A stretch of 64,000 bases of DNA, taken from contig VXAI01000090.1 of NCBI GenBank assembly GCA_013399305.1, positions 1,112,095 to 1,176,094 on the forward strand, written 5' to 3'. Position 1 is the first letter of the stretch. Each line of letters starts with the position of its first letter. The position numbers and the translations under genes were made by a program. Below are positions 32,183-46,480 of this stretch, in pieces. Source of the DNA: Rostratula benghalensis (taxonomy: Eukaryota > Chordata > Aves > Charadriiformes > Rostratulidae). Below the pieces are notes generated by a model. It was not told where the DNA came from, searched no databases, and saw only the letters and a list, made by a program, of their open reading frames with translations.

Positions 32183-35100
32183 TCCCTTCTCCTGCCTCAC
32201 CTTGCCTTGCCTTCCTTAGAACAAATTGTTCTGCTCCCCTGAGATAAAAAAGTCAATGTTTAGATGTCAACACTGAATTATTTTGATTTGGAAAAAAGCA
32301 TGCAAGAAAGAAGGACATCGTTATATTAAGAAGGAATGATCTAAGTAGCACCTCTGGCACTGGAATGTGGTGCAATTCATTGTGCTCGAAAAATGGTGAA
32401 AGTAATATAGTTCTGCCTTTTAGTTTATTTTTGTTTTCTTATTTCTTGTAAAGGCTCATGGATACAGAAGATAAACAGCAGAGTGTAGCAAGGTTCTGGT
32501 TTTGGTCCAATGTTTAAAGTATCTGTTGATGATGTGAGAAAAAGAAATGCACAGATTGGGAAAGTATATCCTTTAGAAGAATTTAGTTATATTTCACCCT
32601 GACAAAGTAATTCATGCTTAGAAGTACTCAGCTCTCATAGAGAACCGCTCTCAATTAACTCATGGAAGTGACTGATGGATCCATATCGGCAGTTCCACCA
32701 ACATGAAGTGTCAGACAAAAAGCTGCCTGGCTGTTGGAATACAGAAAGACTTCAGTGAAGAGGCATAGAGTAAACTATGGCACTATTAGTTCACAGACCG
32801 TTGCTGATTTTTCAGTTTTGATATCTGCAAAAAGACCAGTCCTTCACAGAAAAAAAGAAGGGCTCAGGGCATCAAAAATCCATAGAAGCTGGGATTGTTC
32901 ACTCTAAAAAGGTGACATATAAGCAAGGGCACTATTACAATGACCTAAAATACAGAACGGTGTAGAAGGTGTGCTTCTCATTATTTAATGGCCCAGGGGC
33001 ACAGAGAGAAAACAGCTGGCAAATTCAAGAGTGAGGCAAAGAAATGCATTTTTCGTTCATTATATAATTAGTATCCGTTTGTCTAATGAAAGCTATTTCC
33101 TCTGCCTACAAACTTTGTCCCACTTATTTATTTAGACTCCTGTGCTACAGAATTACTATTAGTATTGCTGTAGTATGTAATGAAGATTGAACACTAGCCA
33201 AGATTCAAAAAGAGAGCAAAAACATAGGAAGAAATAATATTTGAAGATATGCTATTTCACACATCTGTTTAACATCTGAAATATGTTATAATACATCTAA
33301 AAAGATGATATTTTATATTTTATGACATGGAAATTTTTAGCTAGCAAGGCTTAGGAAGGTTTCTTCTATTTCCTTAGAAGTACTTGGTGTTGACCACTTA
33401 GGAAAAGGATTATGAATTTTTAAAAGAGATTATGTGTATTGCTGATGTACACGAGCCCAGAGGCTAAATTAATTCAATGCAATCCACAAGATCTTATCTG
33501 GAATAACTGCCTTACAGATCATAACCACAGACATGTCAGGAGTTCTTCAGCAGTCATCTATGACAAGAGATCAAGGACTGGAAAAAGCCCTGGAGCCCTA
33601 AAAAGCTTCTTGCATTCAGTCTCATGCTCTGGAGAGGGCTGTGCAACCCTGCAGGGCAGTGCCTGGGAAAAGCAGCCGTCTGGCTACAGGGGTTGCTCAC
33701 GGCTGTCTTTGGCAGCCAGGCTCTGCTGAAGGACGGTAGCTGGTGGCAGGAATCCGTGGATGTTGGCTATTACAGAGCGGTCACCAGATCAGGCTCCTTT
33801 CTTGTATTGTTTTACCACCACACGAAGAGGGTGCTTTTGTCAGCGCTCCCATCAGTCGTCTTTTCTCTCTCTTTGGTGTCATCTTGCAGCAATGACAAAC
33901 TTCAGCTGATCTCAGGTGCTGTCAGTGACCCTTTGCACAGGCTGAGTTACCTGTCCTGCCAGCAGTGTGTGTTTTCACTAGGTTCCATGGCTGCCTTTGG
34001 GCCTTCAAGGCACATGATTTTCCCTGACACTGAAAGGTTCTCCCTGCTGATGGGATCTCTCCTGCCCCTCCTTCATTGCAGGAGCTGGTCTTTGCAAGCC
34101 TCTCGTCTTTCTTCCATCCCCTTTTATTACTGCAGAGTTTCTGCACCACAGGAACGAAGGAGTATGCATGTTTGGATGACAGTTGTATTATACCAAGGTG
34201 CTACTGATACTCCTTGTGAGATATTTCTCCAGATTGGCCTAACATTGTTTTTTTCTTTTTTTTTTTTTTTTTTCAAATACATTCTACAAACTTAAAAATA
34301 AAAATTTTATCTTCCAGTTCAACCTTGCTATTTGATCAACTGTGGCAGCAGGATGTAGTAATGTGATCAAACTCCCAGACATGGAGCATAAACACACTAC
34401 AAATAGACATGTCATTTGTAACGAGAAGACAGTTTTGGCCTCTGCAAAACTGCACTGGGGATGCTGCTCATTTTCTGGAGACAAGCTTTCATTCCCAGAT
34501 GGCCCTGAGTTTTTCTCAAGCTGGCTGCCTCTATATTCAACACCATTTGAAATGCTTTCAGTATTGCATTCAGTATCCAAAAGTGAGAGCTTCCCTGCTG
34601 TGGTCTGGCTCCTTGAAGAAAAGATGGATGCATATTAAATCCTTGATTGGCTTTGTTTTTTTCCCTGATTCTCTTTACTATTTTCTTAAAACTGTTAATG
34701 CCCTTGACATCAGAATTGGCTGATGATGTCATTTTTTTTTTGTTCAGTTACCGTATTTCTGAATTCTGGACTGCTCTGGATAAGAAGTCAGTTGTAGGTA
34801 GCTTAGTGCTAGCTTTGCTGCTCCAGTCACATTCATTGAACTCTTTTTTTTTTTTTTTTTTTATTTAAAAGTTTAATTTCCTACCCCTGTCCAGACATAT
34901 TTTTTTCTAGAAGAGCCGTCTGAAATGATATATTCTGCAGGATTCTCTGATGGTCACATCATATAAGACAAACATGTCCGCACTACAGATCATAAACCAG
35001 ACAGATCAGCCAGGAATTCACCTCAGCACTCCAACACTGATGAATGGGTTGGAATCTTTTGTGTGTGTGTGTGTGTCAGGCTACAAAGATGTAGTTTGCA

Positions 35101-38100
35101 TCACTTTTGCCCTCAGGGGGTTAGGCTACTTGGTACAGAGTCTCAGGATGGCTTTGTCAAACTGCTTGGGAGGTGCTATGTATTGTCTGCCTGTATTGCA
35201 CAGCACAGAGATGCAGACACAGACCATTGTACTCACTAAGTGGACTAAAATCCAGGCTGATGGGGTGCTAATTTCTTGAACTGCTCTAACTCAACATCTT
35301 GCAAACATCTCAGTTTTTCCTCTGTGTCAAGTGAATGATGCCTCGGTCAATTGCAATATTCTTGTTTTTAATTTTCTTTTTTCCTCCCTAGCCTTTTCCA
35401 ACCAGGATGCGGTTGCAGGCATGATTTGCCATGTGAACTTGATGTTCACACGTGTCACACATAGGAAATATATCTGCCAGGCTCCTCAGTCCCTCTTCTT
35501 GAGGAAACTGGTATTTGTTCACTTGTGGGGTAGCTCCTAAGCAGCATTCTCACCTGATAGTCTGGTAGTTGTATGACATTATTGAACAGGATAGTATGAA
35601 TAACTTACTAAGACTTCATTTTGGTCCCCATGCCACTGTTCTGGCATTGAATGTTAGGAATGCGTCTTTCTCTGCCACATGAAGAACATAGCTCTGATTA
35701 AAAGGTTTGGGGCCTGAGCTCTTTTTAATCATCTGTTAGGAGTGCTTGAGTATATGCAAATAAATGTTCTATTTCTCGGTAGCTCTTTATTAAATCTGTG
35801 AGCACTAATGCTTTGGCAGTGAAGTCTAGCTTTCTATTCACTATTGATCTCTGTTTTATTCTCTTAACATATCAACACTCTGCAAAGCATGTGATGTTCT
35901 AGACATTCTATTTACTTCCTCAGGTAAAATTCATGACAGCTAGTCCACAGATAGAAACCCATCATGGTAATATCATAACAGCATTAATATGGGGATGTTG
36001 TGGTAGACTTAGGTGTGGATAAAATTTTTGGTTTAACATGTGCATCTTACTAACTGTATAAGTTATCTGTCCTCTTTTTTTCACTACAATCATGAATTCA
36101 TTTGCTTTAGTTGAAATCACTATCTTCTATGGCTTACTTAAAATTGTAGATGAAATGCTTTTTGGGGATCTTATGCTTAAAAATTGGAATATCTTAGTGG
36201 CAGTATTATAATGTAATCTAAAAAATGGCTTTAGTATGGCCATTCTGCTTTCTTCTTTGCATTCACTCATGTCATCTCTTGATGCCGTTTCTCATCTTGT
36301 CTTTGCACCTGGTGCAAATACATTTAATTTTGTTATTCTATCTGGCATGAACAATCACATGCATGTAAAAATCTCATCTCATGGATTGACACTTGCTATT
36401 GAACGTGGTGCTTTTTTCTTCTGTGTAATTCTGTAATTTTTCTTTTTGTGATTTAAAGAATGTCTAATTGGTAAATTAGTTGTCTTTCATGTCCATCTGC
36501 TTTAGAACAGGAATTTGGTATTTCACCATGTTTATAGCTTTTCTTGTTCCATCTCTGTTGTTGCAATATGCATTCTAATTTTTCCATTGTAGGAACTGAT
36601 TCATTTCTGGTATCTCTGACAGTGTACTCTGCTTTTCTCCAGGGTCAGGTGGAGTATCATATCTACTGAATCCATCCTCAGCTGCAGGTAATTCCAAAAT
36701 AAATTCCTATCAGTTAATCGTGCCCTAACTTGAGAACAGGCACTGTTTCTGTTATAATAATCTGCTCTGGTTATCCTATATACACACCATATTCCCCTTT
36801 TTATAGACTAAATCCTCTCACAGACTCAAGTGTTCAGATAGATAGAATTATAAAGGTTTAACTAATTTGGCCTGTGATACATTCAAGAATGACAGGAACT
36901 TTTTCCATAGCCTGGACAACTGAAAGGAGCACCTTATAGGAAAAGCCGGGTTTCATTCTGTTTTCTTGCTTTGCAACTGGGCATAGGTTGCTTTACTCCT
37001 GAGAACGCATAGCTACTCCTCCAGTTGGGTTGGGCTCAGAATCCAATGGATCAGTGAAAATTATAGCAGTGACACAAGATCAGGTATTTGATGCCAGGTC
37101 CTATCTCTGTTGTTTTTAGGAGATAGGAATCCCAGCCATAAGTCTAGGCTTGGATATCTGCTGCAACCTCCTGAGTTGGTTTCTGTTTCCCCTTGGAATT
37201 CCTCAGCTCTCTCCATGCCATCAGCCTCATCTGATTCAACCCAACAAAAGCTTCTCCAATACTCTCTATTCATGCATTTTTCCTTGGCCTTCATAGCAGT
37301 ATCCAGCATCTATTTTCGTCAATTCCCAGCAAAACTCAGTGAAGGCCAGCTGTAATTTTGCCTTATGGGAACTGAAGACAACCAAACACAGATATGTATG
37401 TCCACCCACACGGGCAGTCCCTGCCTGTGGTAATTGTTGCCTCTTTCTTTGCCAAAATTATGACCAACATGCTCTTTTCTCATCTAGACTCATATTCGGA
37501 CACCTATAGCTCCAATAAAATAATCTAATGATGCAAGACAACACCTTGTTCTCTAAAAATCCAGTAGACTCTACTGCAGTTAAAGTCTTCAGGTAAAGTA
37601 ACAGGTGAATTTCATGAAAGTGATGCAAGGAGCTTTGCTCCCCATGTCAAGTCTCTTGGCCTTCTTTCTGTCTCCGCTCTCAGTCACCTATCCCCCGGCT
37701 ATCTGGAGAGGGCACAATACAGTACTACAACACCTACAGCTTTTCCAAATTGTTTTTCCTTGTAGAAAATCAGGCAGTAAAACTAGTAGCCCAGGATGCC
37801 TGGTTTGTTCTTTAGCAAGGAGGCTGACCTGCCCTATTTCGCCTTGATTGAGTCATGTCTGCAGAATGATTGGCTACCTTGTCAAGCACTCATACGGCCT
37901 GAACTCCAAACTCACTTAAAGCTGGATATGTCTCTATAAAGTCATGTATTTGGTTAGGTACTGGGAGCTGTACAGATGCATCACCAGGTTGCTCTGCCAA
38001 GGTTACTTAGCTCTGCTGGCAGTAGTTTTCCTGTCTTCCACCATATCGTGACATGGAGAATTTCTTACTGCCTTTCTGCTCAGTTTGATGGATCTCAGAC

Positions 38101-41100
38101 CAGCCTTGCTTTAAAAGTCCACCCACATGAGTGGCACAGTATTGCAGGTTGTTCTGATCCTGCTCTGAACAAACCACTGCCCTCTCAGAAGACGGACCCT
38201 GCCTTTGAAACTGAACACAGTACAGTTTTCAGCATATCTAATAACATGGTGCAGCAATTTTCTGGTAATCTGATGACACGCTCCAGCGATCGCCTATGTA
38301 TCTGCTGTCATGCTGCAGCACCAGCTGCAGTGGGAGTTTAATGAGTTTCCTTTACAGCTCGTGCTCCTATCAGCACAGAAGGACAAGCCTGTCTTTCGTT
38401 TCCTCTGCATCTCACTTGCCCATTTGTCCTTCATGAAGATGAATCCCAACCACTTTTTTTCTGCACAGGCTGTTACTGAATGAAAGCCTCCAGACTTGTA
38501 GCTGTGACAGCAGTGGGAGGGCACACCATAGCATGGTCCTGGCCCCACAGATCTAGGGACCTTGCTGCCGGCATTGATGGGGAAAAGCAGGGACAGAAGG
38601 AATGGCACGGTGTGCATCGAACAAATGCGAGTTGTCACAGACTGTCCTGAAACCCCAGGCCTCGACATCAGTTCCCCTCTGTGGGGCGACCAGGAAGAAA
38701 ACAAATGAGGAGCAGCAGCAGACAAGGAACCTGTGTGTTTGGACAGAAACCTGCAGGGATGCCCACATCCCCTGGCCTGTGTTTGGCAGGAACTCCTGCT
38801 GACTCTACAACTCACTCCAAAGACCTGAGGCTAAAATAACTTTGCTGCTGATTTCTTAATTACCTTTCTTCTAGCTGCATTTTAGCTAGTTGCTTCTTTG
38901 GGGATAGTCTCATTTTGTGGCAAAAGAATGCCTTTTTTATTGTCGTTGATATGCAAGTAAAAATTGTTTTTAATATCATTTCCCCCCCCACCCCCCGCCC
39001 TTCCTTCCCAAACAACAAGGCTGGTAAGCAGAAGTTCTTGCAAAATGAGAAAGGCAGAGAAAGTCAGAGCGATTCCTTCCACAGCATACTCATGACTCCA
39101 ATTCACCTTGACCAAGGCAGCAAATCGATCTGGAAAGCTCCGTATGAGGAATTACACCTTCAGGAGTGGAGCTAAAATAGTGGTGTCCTAGTGCCTCTAG
39201 CTGGCAGCAGTTTTCATACCTTCTTCAAAAGCACACTGCCTGGGCCCTGGTCAGACACAAATTCCCACTACCCCCTCCTCACTGGGTGAGTCCTCTCTTC
39301 TTTCCACATGGATTGACTATCTTTTAGTCTTCTGGCCTTGTAAGTGATGTTTTCCATTCTTAGCTGCCATTCACCCACTTAATTTTACTGATTCTCTTCT
39401 TCATTTAACATGTTAAATACTTTAAATATCTAAGTTTTAAATAGGTACAACCAAGAGCTGCTCTTATAAATTCCCTTGCACGTAAAAGTACTGTCTTCTA
39501 GTCTTGCCACTATTGTGCATATTTGGGGCACACAAGATTTCTAATATGTATTGTCCCTTATCACTGTCATATCACTGAAATGGATCCTTAGAAGTTTTTG
39601 TACAGAAAAGGAGAAAAACAACAGTAAGAAAAAGGGCAATACTGTCTACTGGCATTAACACCTGGTCCTGGAGCTTTTCTGAGGGATACGTGGAAAGTGA
39701 TGATTGGGACTGCATATGAGGCCTTTAGTAAGTAACTATCCCGGAGATGGAGATCACTGCTATCAGGCAACAGCTGGGCTCACTGAGGCTGGCTTTTAAG
39801 CTGAAAAGCTCCTTATTTGTATAAAAATGAGTTGTGTAAAAGGAATTTTCAGCCATGACTTTAGCAACTACTACATCTATTAGTCATGTAACAGTGAAAA
39901 AAATACAGAAACTTTAAACTACTTGCAACACAAAGTTTAAGTGGTTACTCATTCAGGGAAAGCTGCCTCTTTCACTCCCATTCAGCAAACTCTTCAAAAG
40001 GTAAAATTCCAAAGAGTTGAATCAGTTATCTTGTTCCAATAAAAAAATTTTCTTTAGGAAAATAAATAAATGTCTGGATTTGGGATAAACATCTACTGTT
40101 AGAATTATACCCACCATGTTATGCAGCACAGTGGGAAAACAGAGGAGAAGGTGGGAAAGGGCTTCCTGAGGGTGTGGGGTGCACAATATGCTGTTGCACA
40201 TCACTCTGGTCCATTTTCTGTCACTGTCTTATGCAACCTACAGAGAAAGTTCCCAAGGTAAAATGACTTCCAACCTCCGTTGAACCCTTCCTTGGCTAAA
40301 CAGGCCTCTGGTTAAAATGCTGTGGGGCAGTCAGCTGCCAGTTTCAGTTTTTCAGCTTCCTTTTCTTCCTTGATACTGGCTTTTTGTCAGTAAGCAAACC
40401 AGAGCTTTGGCACAGTCTACAAGCAGCAGAAGAATTGGCCTGACATTCAGGATCTTGAGAAACCAGCAGTTTCCACAGAGATGGCACAGCGCTGCAGATG
40501 CTCCAGCACAACTTCAGGAACTGCCATGTCACCTGAGTGTGCAAGGGGAAAATTCCTACTTGAGTCAGGTGGGAACTGGAAGCAGCAATGCCTAAGCACA
40601 AGTTTGAAAGGGATGTTTTTAGGTTGCTCAGGTTGTTTTGGGGCCATACATTTTTCGCTTTTTCTGGGTATTACTAGCTCCTGTTTCATATGATGTGCCT
40701 TCATACTTAGCACAGCTACAAAAAATATTAAAAATGTCCCAGAATTGTAAAAGTTGGGAGAAAAAATCTTTAAAAGTCACCTGAACCCACTGCTTGCCTG
40801 AATTGGTTCTTTCTGCCCCAAGCTGTATGCAGTTTGTGCCCAAATGCCACGTTTTTTCCAGTTTTGTCTTAGGGTGACTTTTTTATTGGGGGGGGAAGTG
40901 TTCTGTGTTGACCTTAATAAATAAGAAATGGACACTTATGTTATGAAAGATCTCAAAATTTACACTGGAAAGTAAACACTACACAGCAAAAATATTTTTA
41001 TAATTTTCAATGGTAAATTAATACTAACCCTAAATGAGTACCAGCCCTAAAATGATATGAAGGTCTCAAGAGCAACTTGCCAACTATTTTCAGAGAGCTG

Positions 41101-43228
41101 AAATGAGCTGTGCATGATGAGATCATTAACGAGACCAAGAAAAGATGTATTCTGTGCAGTTTCCCATCTATTAGATTACTCTGCCTCTCCAGAGAGAGCC
41201 TCTGGCTGCTTCTTAAGGTCACTGAATCATTTCACTACAATAAATGATCTCGCTAGCTGGAAATGTTGGAGAGGCTCCCCACGCCTCAACGTTGATGAGT
41301 CACTTTAATCCCTGCACTCGTGGGTGAGAATGCACCGCACCCAACCTGCCTGCCGCCCCATCCATTTCACTTTATTTGCCACTCCTTCATGTTCTTTTAC
41401 TTTTCTAACAGCACTAAACCCACAGACACCTCTCGATTTTACAGTCTGTGGATAGAATGAGAATAGAGACCAAAAAACCCAAAACCCCACCAAGCATGAT
41501 TCAACTTCCCTGCTCTCAGGAGTCTTTGGCTTTGCCACCAGTAGGCAATTTCAGGAAGGAGTCAGCAATGTTCCTCAGAGCCCTGACAGAACAAGAAGAC
41601 AAAGTGTCCCAGAGCAAGAACAAAGCTGTCTCCTGCACAACTTGAAGCTTGGAGACAGCATGTGCTCACAGTCAGGACATTGAAAAGTGTGTCAGTTTAA
41701 GAGTAAATGACATGCATGGTTCAGCACACCATGTAATCGGTAACAGAAGGAAATGTCCCGTCAGTCATGACTGTCATGGAGAGCAGCAGCATCTCCAAAC
41801 TGAGAGTGCAGAGCATGGATGGAGAAGACCAAGGTATCTTTGATAAAAGCCCTTATTTCCCTCTACAGGAGATAGTAGACTCTTCCCTTGGTGAAGCAAA
41901 TTCCTAAAACATTACCTGCAAGCCCCTGGTAACATCTTCTCTCCTTAATCCCAGGTGCACAAAACATTTATCTTCCAGTTTTGTTTTCTATTTCAACTTT
42001 ATATTTCAACTTGCCTTTCGTTAAAGCTCAGTTCCCTTTTTGAATCCTTGTAGAAGTTAGGTACAAGTAAGCAGCACCCTGTTACTAACAGGGTGGTTCA
42101 GTAGCACTGGTGACAAACCCAGTTATTGGCACTTTTTTCTTCTACATATTAAGGCACAGGGGATCTTTGATGCCAGGAAAAGTGGCTTTGAATGAGTAAG
42201 TGTTTTCTTACCTGTAGGAAGCAGAGCATGGAATAAAGAATTGAAGGAGTAAATGGACTAAGGGCAACCTGAATCTTTGGTAAAAAGCTAAGGTAGCTGA
42301 ACAGAGACAGGAGGAACTTAGGAAGTGAGGGTGAATTTTTCTAACAACAAGTATTAACAAACATGGAATGTACAACATCTCAAAATGAATATGGGGCTGC
42401 TTGTCCAAGAAGTGTTTTTTTTATTTGCTGATTAATAAGACAGAAGAAATCCATGTTCATTTAGCGGTGACTGTGCAAGAAATGTGTAAGTCTGGGTGGT
42501 GGAGCCTGACATGAACAGAAGACATACAAACACAACACTTGAAACAAATGGGTACAAAGTGAGAGCTATGACCATCACGTTTTCTTCATAACATCTTTCC
42601 TGAGCTCCAGAGGAAAGGTAAAAGCTAAGCTGTGTCTGGTGGGGAAGATCCAAGGTAGAAACCCCAAAGCATACTGAATGCCAGTTCAGGCTAGTAAAAA
42701 TGAAGCTGTTTCAGGTATTTGGAAAATTATAATTTAGCCCTCCTGGACTGTACTCAGATGAAACATTCAGGAAGAGAAGGCCTAGCTCTGGAGGAGAATT
42801 GGTGGTCCTGGAGCAGGACATCCCATGAAGCATTAACTCCAGAGGAAAGAGAAACAGGAACCTTTTGGTGCCAGCCTTCGCATTTCAGCTCTGCTCAGGT
42901 GGGGTAGTGGGGAGAAGACAAGGACAAGGTTGTGCTATATGTCCTCTTACTGCAAAGTTCTCTTTTAAAAGTTCAGATTTCTAACTGTTTGCTTTATGTT
43001 GACATTTAACTCCTTCTCTTAGTCACTCGTAGAGTTCATCTATGCAAAGCTTCCCATGCTACAAACTCGTGGCTTTCCACTGCAGCAGCTCCTGTGTGGA
43101 CATGCTTGACTTGGCCTGAGTCCAGGGTGCTTCAGTCCACACTGTTGGAGGATTAAAGCTATTGTAGTTGCTTCCCCCTGTAAACAAGATCTCGAGAAGT
43201 CTGTCTCCTCCTGCTCTCTGTACTGCCA
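32183..43228. other. Intergenic DNA between GCM1 and ELOVL5
   Basis: About 11 kb without a recognised gene. It contains T runs near 34251-34273 and 34844-34862, (GT)8 at 35061-35076, an octamer ATGCAAAT at 35754-35761 and C-rich DNA near 38981-38999. The longest unexplained open frame of the window lies at 33624-34295 (+), with no known similarity. Confidence 0.55.
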
Positions 43229-43600
43229 CAATCACAGAATAATTTGGGTTAGAAGGACCCTGTGGAGATCACCCAGCTAAAGCAAGGCTAACTTTCAAGT
43301 TTCAGCAGGCTGCACAGTGCCTGATCAGCTGAAATTTGAACATCTCCAGGGATAGAGATCCCACAGCCTCTCTGGAAGATGTGTACCAGTCTTTCACTGT
43401 GCTCTCCTGTGAAGGATTTTTTTATTTATATATTTAATTTTAATTTCCTTTGCTGCAACTTATACCTTTGTCCTTTCATTGCGCTTCTTGATCTTTTGCT
43501 GTGCCTCTCCAAGAAGAACCCACTTTTCCTCCTTTGTATCATCCTCCATGCAGCTGAGGACAGCGATGAGGTGTCCACCCCTTTACTCTGTAGGCTCCCT
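43229..43600 (-). mobile_element. CR1 LINE fragment, 3' end, decayed
   Basis: It begins ACAATCACAGAATAATTTGG at the left and continues with CATCTCCAGGGATAGAGATC and CACAGCCTCTCTGG, the usual order of the CR1 3' region read backwards. An AT-rich patch near 43415-43445 interrupts it. The right boundary is uncertain. Confidence 0.8.
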
Positions 43601-46124
43601 GGCTCTTGATGCTCTCTGGAGAACAGAGGACCTGGAAAGACAGACACTTTGCCCATAAGCATCCTCAAAAAGTGAGGACAATTGAAAGACTTCAGCCATC
43701 TGAAGTACAGATAAACCATTTCACAATATCTCAAGTTGCCTAAAAGCCCAGTGCAGTCAGAGAAAAAGGTCGTTCCCACTGAACATTAATGGGCTGGGTA
43801 TCCAACCTCACTCAATTAGAAGTTAAACATGGGATGCTGCTGATGGGAACTTGTTCAGTTCTTGGGCTGCTAAAGGCCCAGGTAGGACTTGATCTGGGAT
43901 CTTCAGTTTCAAAGGACAAAAGAGTCAAGCCAGAGTGTCCTCTAAGTTGCATCTTGCAGATCTCTTCATTTCCTCACCAGATTACATTATTTTTAGAATA
44001 TGTTCAGTCTCCTTATGACCCAGTTTCTTCACATTATACCAAGAATGATTAACGTATAACCTTTTCCTCAGGAGGAGCCTGCGTCTCAAAAGCCATCAAA
44101 GTTATTACAGTTCTGCAACTCAAGTGCACTTCTGGTCCAATCATCAAATATATTTGTTATCATTATTTTGAGAGAAAATTGCTGCACTGAAGCAGTTTGA
44201 TCTTTCAGCAGCTGACAGGACAAGGTTTGCTTTAGTATGGCACACATCAAGCAGGCTCCTGGACACCCAAGATCCTCTTTGAATTCATCTTTTAGTATTG
44301 CTTGTAGGAGAATATTTTTGCATTGTGTTTCTCCATAGATCACTTTGACAGAAATGGAGACACGCCTTTTTTCCATAGGGAAAAAATGTGTGATTTTTTC
44401 AACAAAAAATAACTGAAAACAAATCAGCTGTAAAAAAATAGAGCAAGGAAAGGTTGTTTTAGGACCCCAGTGGTACCTGGTCTTCAGACAAGGGATACAG
44501 TATTCCCCAGGGAGGGTTCCCAGGCACTTACCAGAGCACTGCAGTGTGTGCACTGAAGGGACAGTATTTTGATGCAGGAGCATCATAGAGGGGAGAGAAT
44601 GAAAACTCACTCTCACCCCCGGGGTTGCTACAGCAGAACACAGGGCTGAGGTTGGGCCTGGGGAGATTGGTGGGACTGAGGAGGAAGAGCAGCAAAAATT
44701 TTCCTTCCTTTTCCATTGCTCTCATAGTCCACTGTATTTCAATTTTCCCCCAGGATGGGTCTCAGCTCGTGATGAGCTCCCATTGCCAAGGACAGAGGCC
44801 AGGTGCCAGGAGAGAAGTGTTCCCTTACAACCCACCCAAACTGCTCGGTCCACATGATCACCAACAGCTGCAGCACTTGTTTCAACATCACTATTGGGAT
44901 GCTATTTGGATTGGGATCCTGCTCAGCAAGAGCCACCAAGACTGAAGACAAGAGTTATAAGATGCAGAAGAGCTTTTGGTAAGAAAAACATTTCCAGGTA
45001 ACCCACTCCAGAAGGTGCTACTAGCCAACAGCAACATCAATATATGCGGTTGAAGTCCACCACCAGGTTCTGTACAGACAAGAGGAAGAGAGGCAGCATG
45101 ATTGCCAGCTGACCTGGTAAACATTTGACCCAGACTAACACCCCAGAAAGAAAAACCGTGCCTGGATGGTGAATGAGGCCAATTTATGTAAGGCCAAAGG
45201 AATGAAGACAGAGAACACGAGTCTTAGTGCTGCTCGTAGAAAACCTACCCTTGCATCAAGCCTGAGCTGCAGCTGCTCTGCAGAGAAAGCAGGGATAGAT
45301 TTGGGTGTTCATTAAGCACCTACAACTGAGACAGACAGCAAACACAGCTGATCAGAATACTGATCTGGTGTTGTGTTCGCATCTACGCAGAATCTCCTTT
45401 GCCTTGCTGAATATAAGAGCAGTTCAGTTCTTATTCTCCAGTTTCTCTTTCTGTCCCTCTCTTCTCAAAACTGCCACCAAAGCACCCTTCTTTCTTGTCC
45501 CCTAGAGTCTCTCTCCTCATTAGCTTTTTCTTCTGGCAGTTTATGTGTCTTCTCCTTCCTCTGAATATTTTCCACTGAACTGTGTTCCTGTTTCCTAAAT
45601 AGTTTCCTGCTTTGCTCAACAGAAAGGGCAAATGGTGATCTTTCCCTGGTGCTCCAGCTGTGATCTGTGGACAACTGCAGGACGTTCATCATCATCAATG
45701 CTACTTAACATAACCAAATCCCTCCATCCCTCCCCATGGTGTTTTAAAGGTTCACTCCTTCTGCACTCCCATAATTCTGCACGTTTTCATGGTTGCTCAC
45801 AGGGGAGCCAGTCTGATCTGCACAACTCCTCGGGTGTCAGAGCAGGGAGGATGCTTTGCTCTGTAATACAGAGGGGCCACTGTCCTGGCACCACCCTTCC
45901 TGGTCCTCCTCCAATGCCAGAGTTTTTGGGTTTGGCTCACCCAACTTTATCCAGTGCAAAGCACAATAAATACTGGATACTGTTAAATATGTACCAGCCA
46001 TTTTTATGTGCTAGAGAGCTGGTGATGTATTATGTTAAAAGCCATTACAGGTTAAGCTTTAATCTAGAAATACATTTTATTTGAGATTTAGGCTGAGTTT
46101 AAGGAGTTTGTTAATTTTTTTTCT
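43601..46124. other. Intergenic, nothing recognised
   Basis: The - strand frame at 44086-44616 (176 codons) is the longest here. It has no recognisable domain, and I do not call it a gene. Confidence 0.55.
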
Positions 46125-46480
46125 TCCTTGCTTAGGTGCAATCATTTGCTTCTACCTACTAAAATGCTCTGAAATAGTCCTGGCTATCAAGACACACAGA
46201 TCTGCATTCTGATTAATTTAATCAAAATAGCTCCTGTTTTTCCCCGAAAGCTAGTGCTGCCAAGGTCATTCATGTAATCAAGGTCAGATGCATTGTAAAA
46301 GCCACTGCATAGGATATGCTTCCTTTTAATCCCCTCTTCCTTTACAACGACTGCTTCTACACTAGGAAAAGCTCTTGATTACAGAGCCTTTGCAGCGGTG
46401 AAATAAAGGGCAACATGCTCATTTGTTCTTGTCTCTGTTATGCAAAATTAATTATACTCCAATCACCTGCACTACTAGGA
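46125..46480. promoter_or_regulatory. Possible enhancer-like segment
   Basis: It contains two AAGGTCA half-sites in the same direction (46262-46268 and 46280-46286). The second lies inside TCAAGGTCA, an exact extended site for ERR- or SF1-type orphan nuclear receptors. Around them are several TAAT motifs (GATTAATTTAATCA at about 46211, AAATTAATTA near 46446). No repeat is recognised. Regulatory function is inferred only from motif content. Confidence 0.25.

Noticed and set aside
36190..36215. U4 snRNA-like string AGTGGCAGTAT
   Set aside because: Only about 11 bases match. The following sequence has none of the U4 stem-loops or Sm site, so it is a chance match.
44086..44616. 176-codon - strand frame
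   Set aside because: No domain or family similarity is visible, and it is probably a chance frame.
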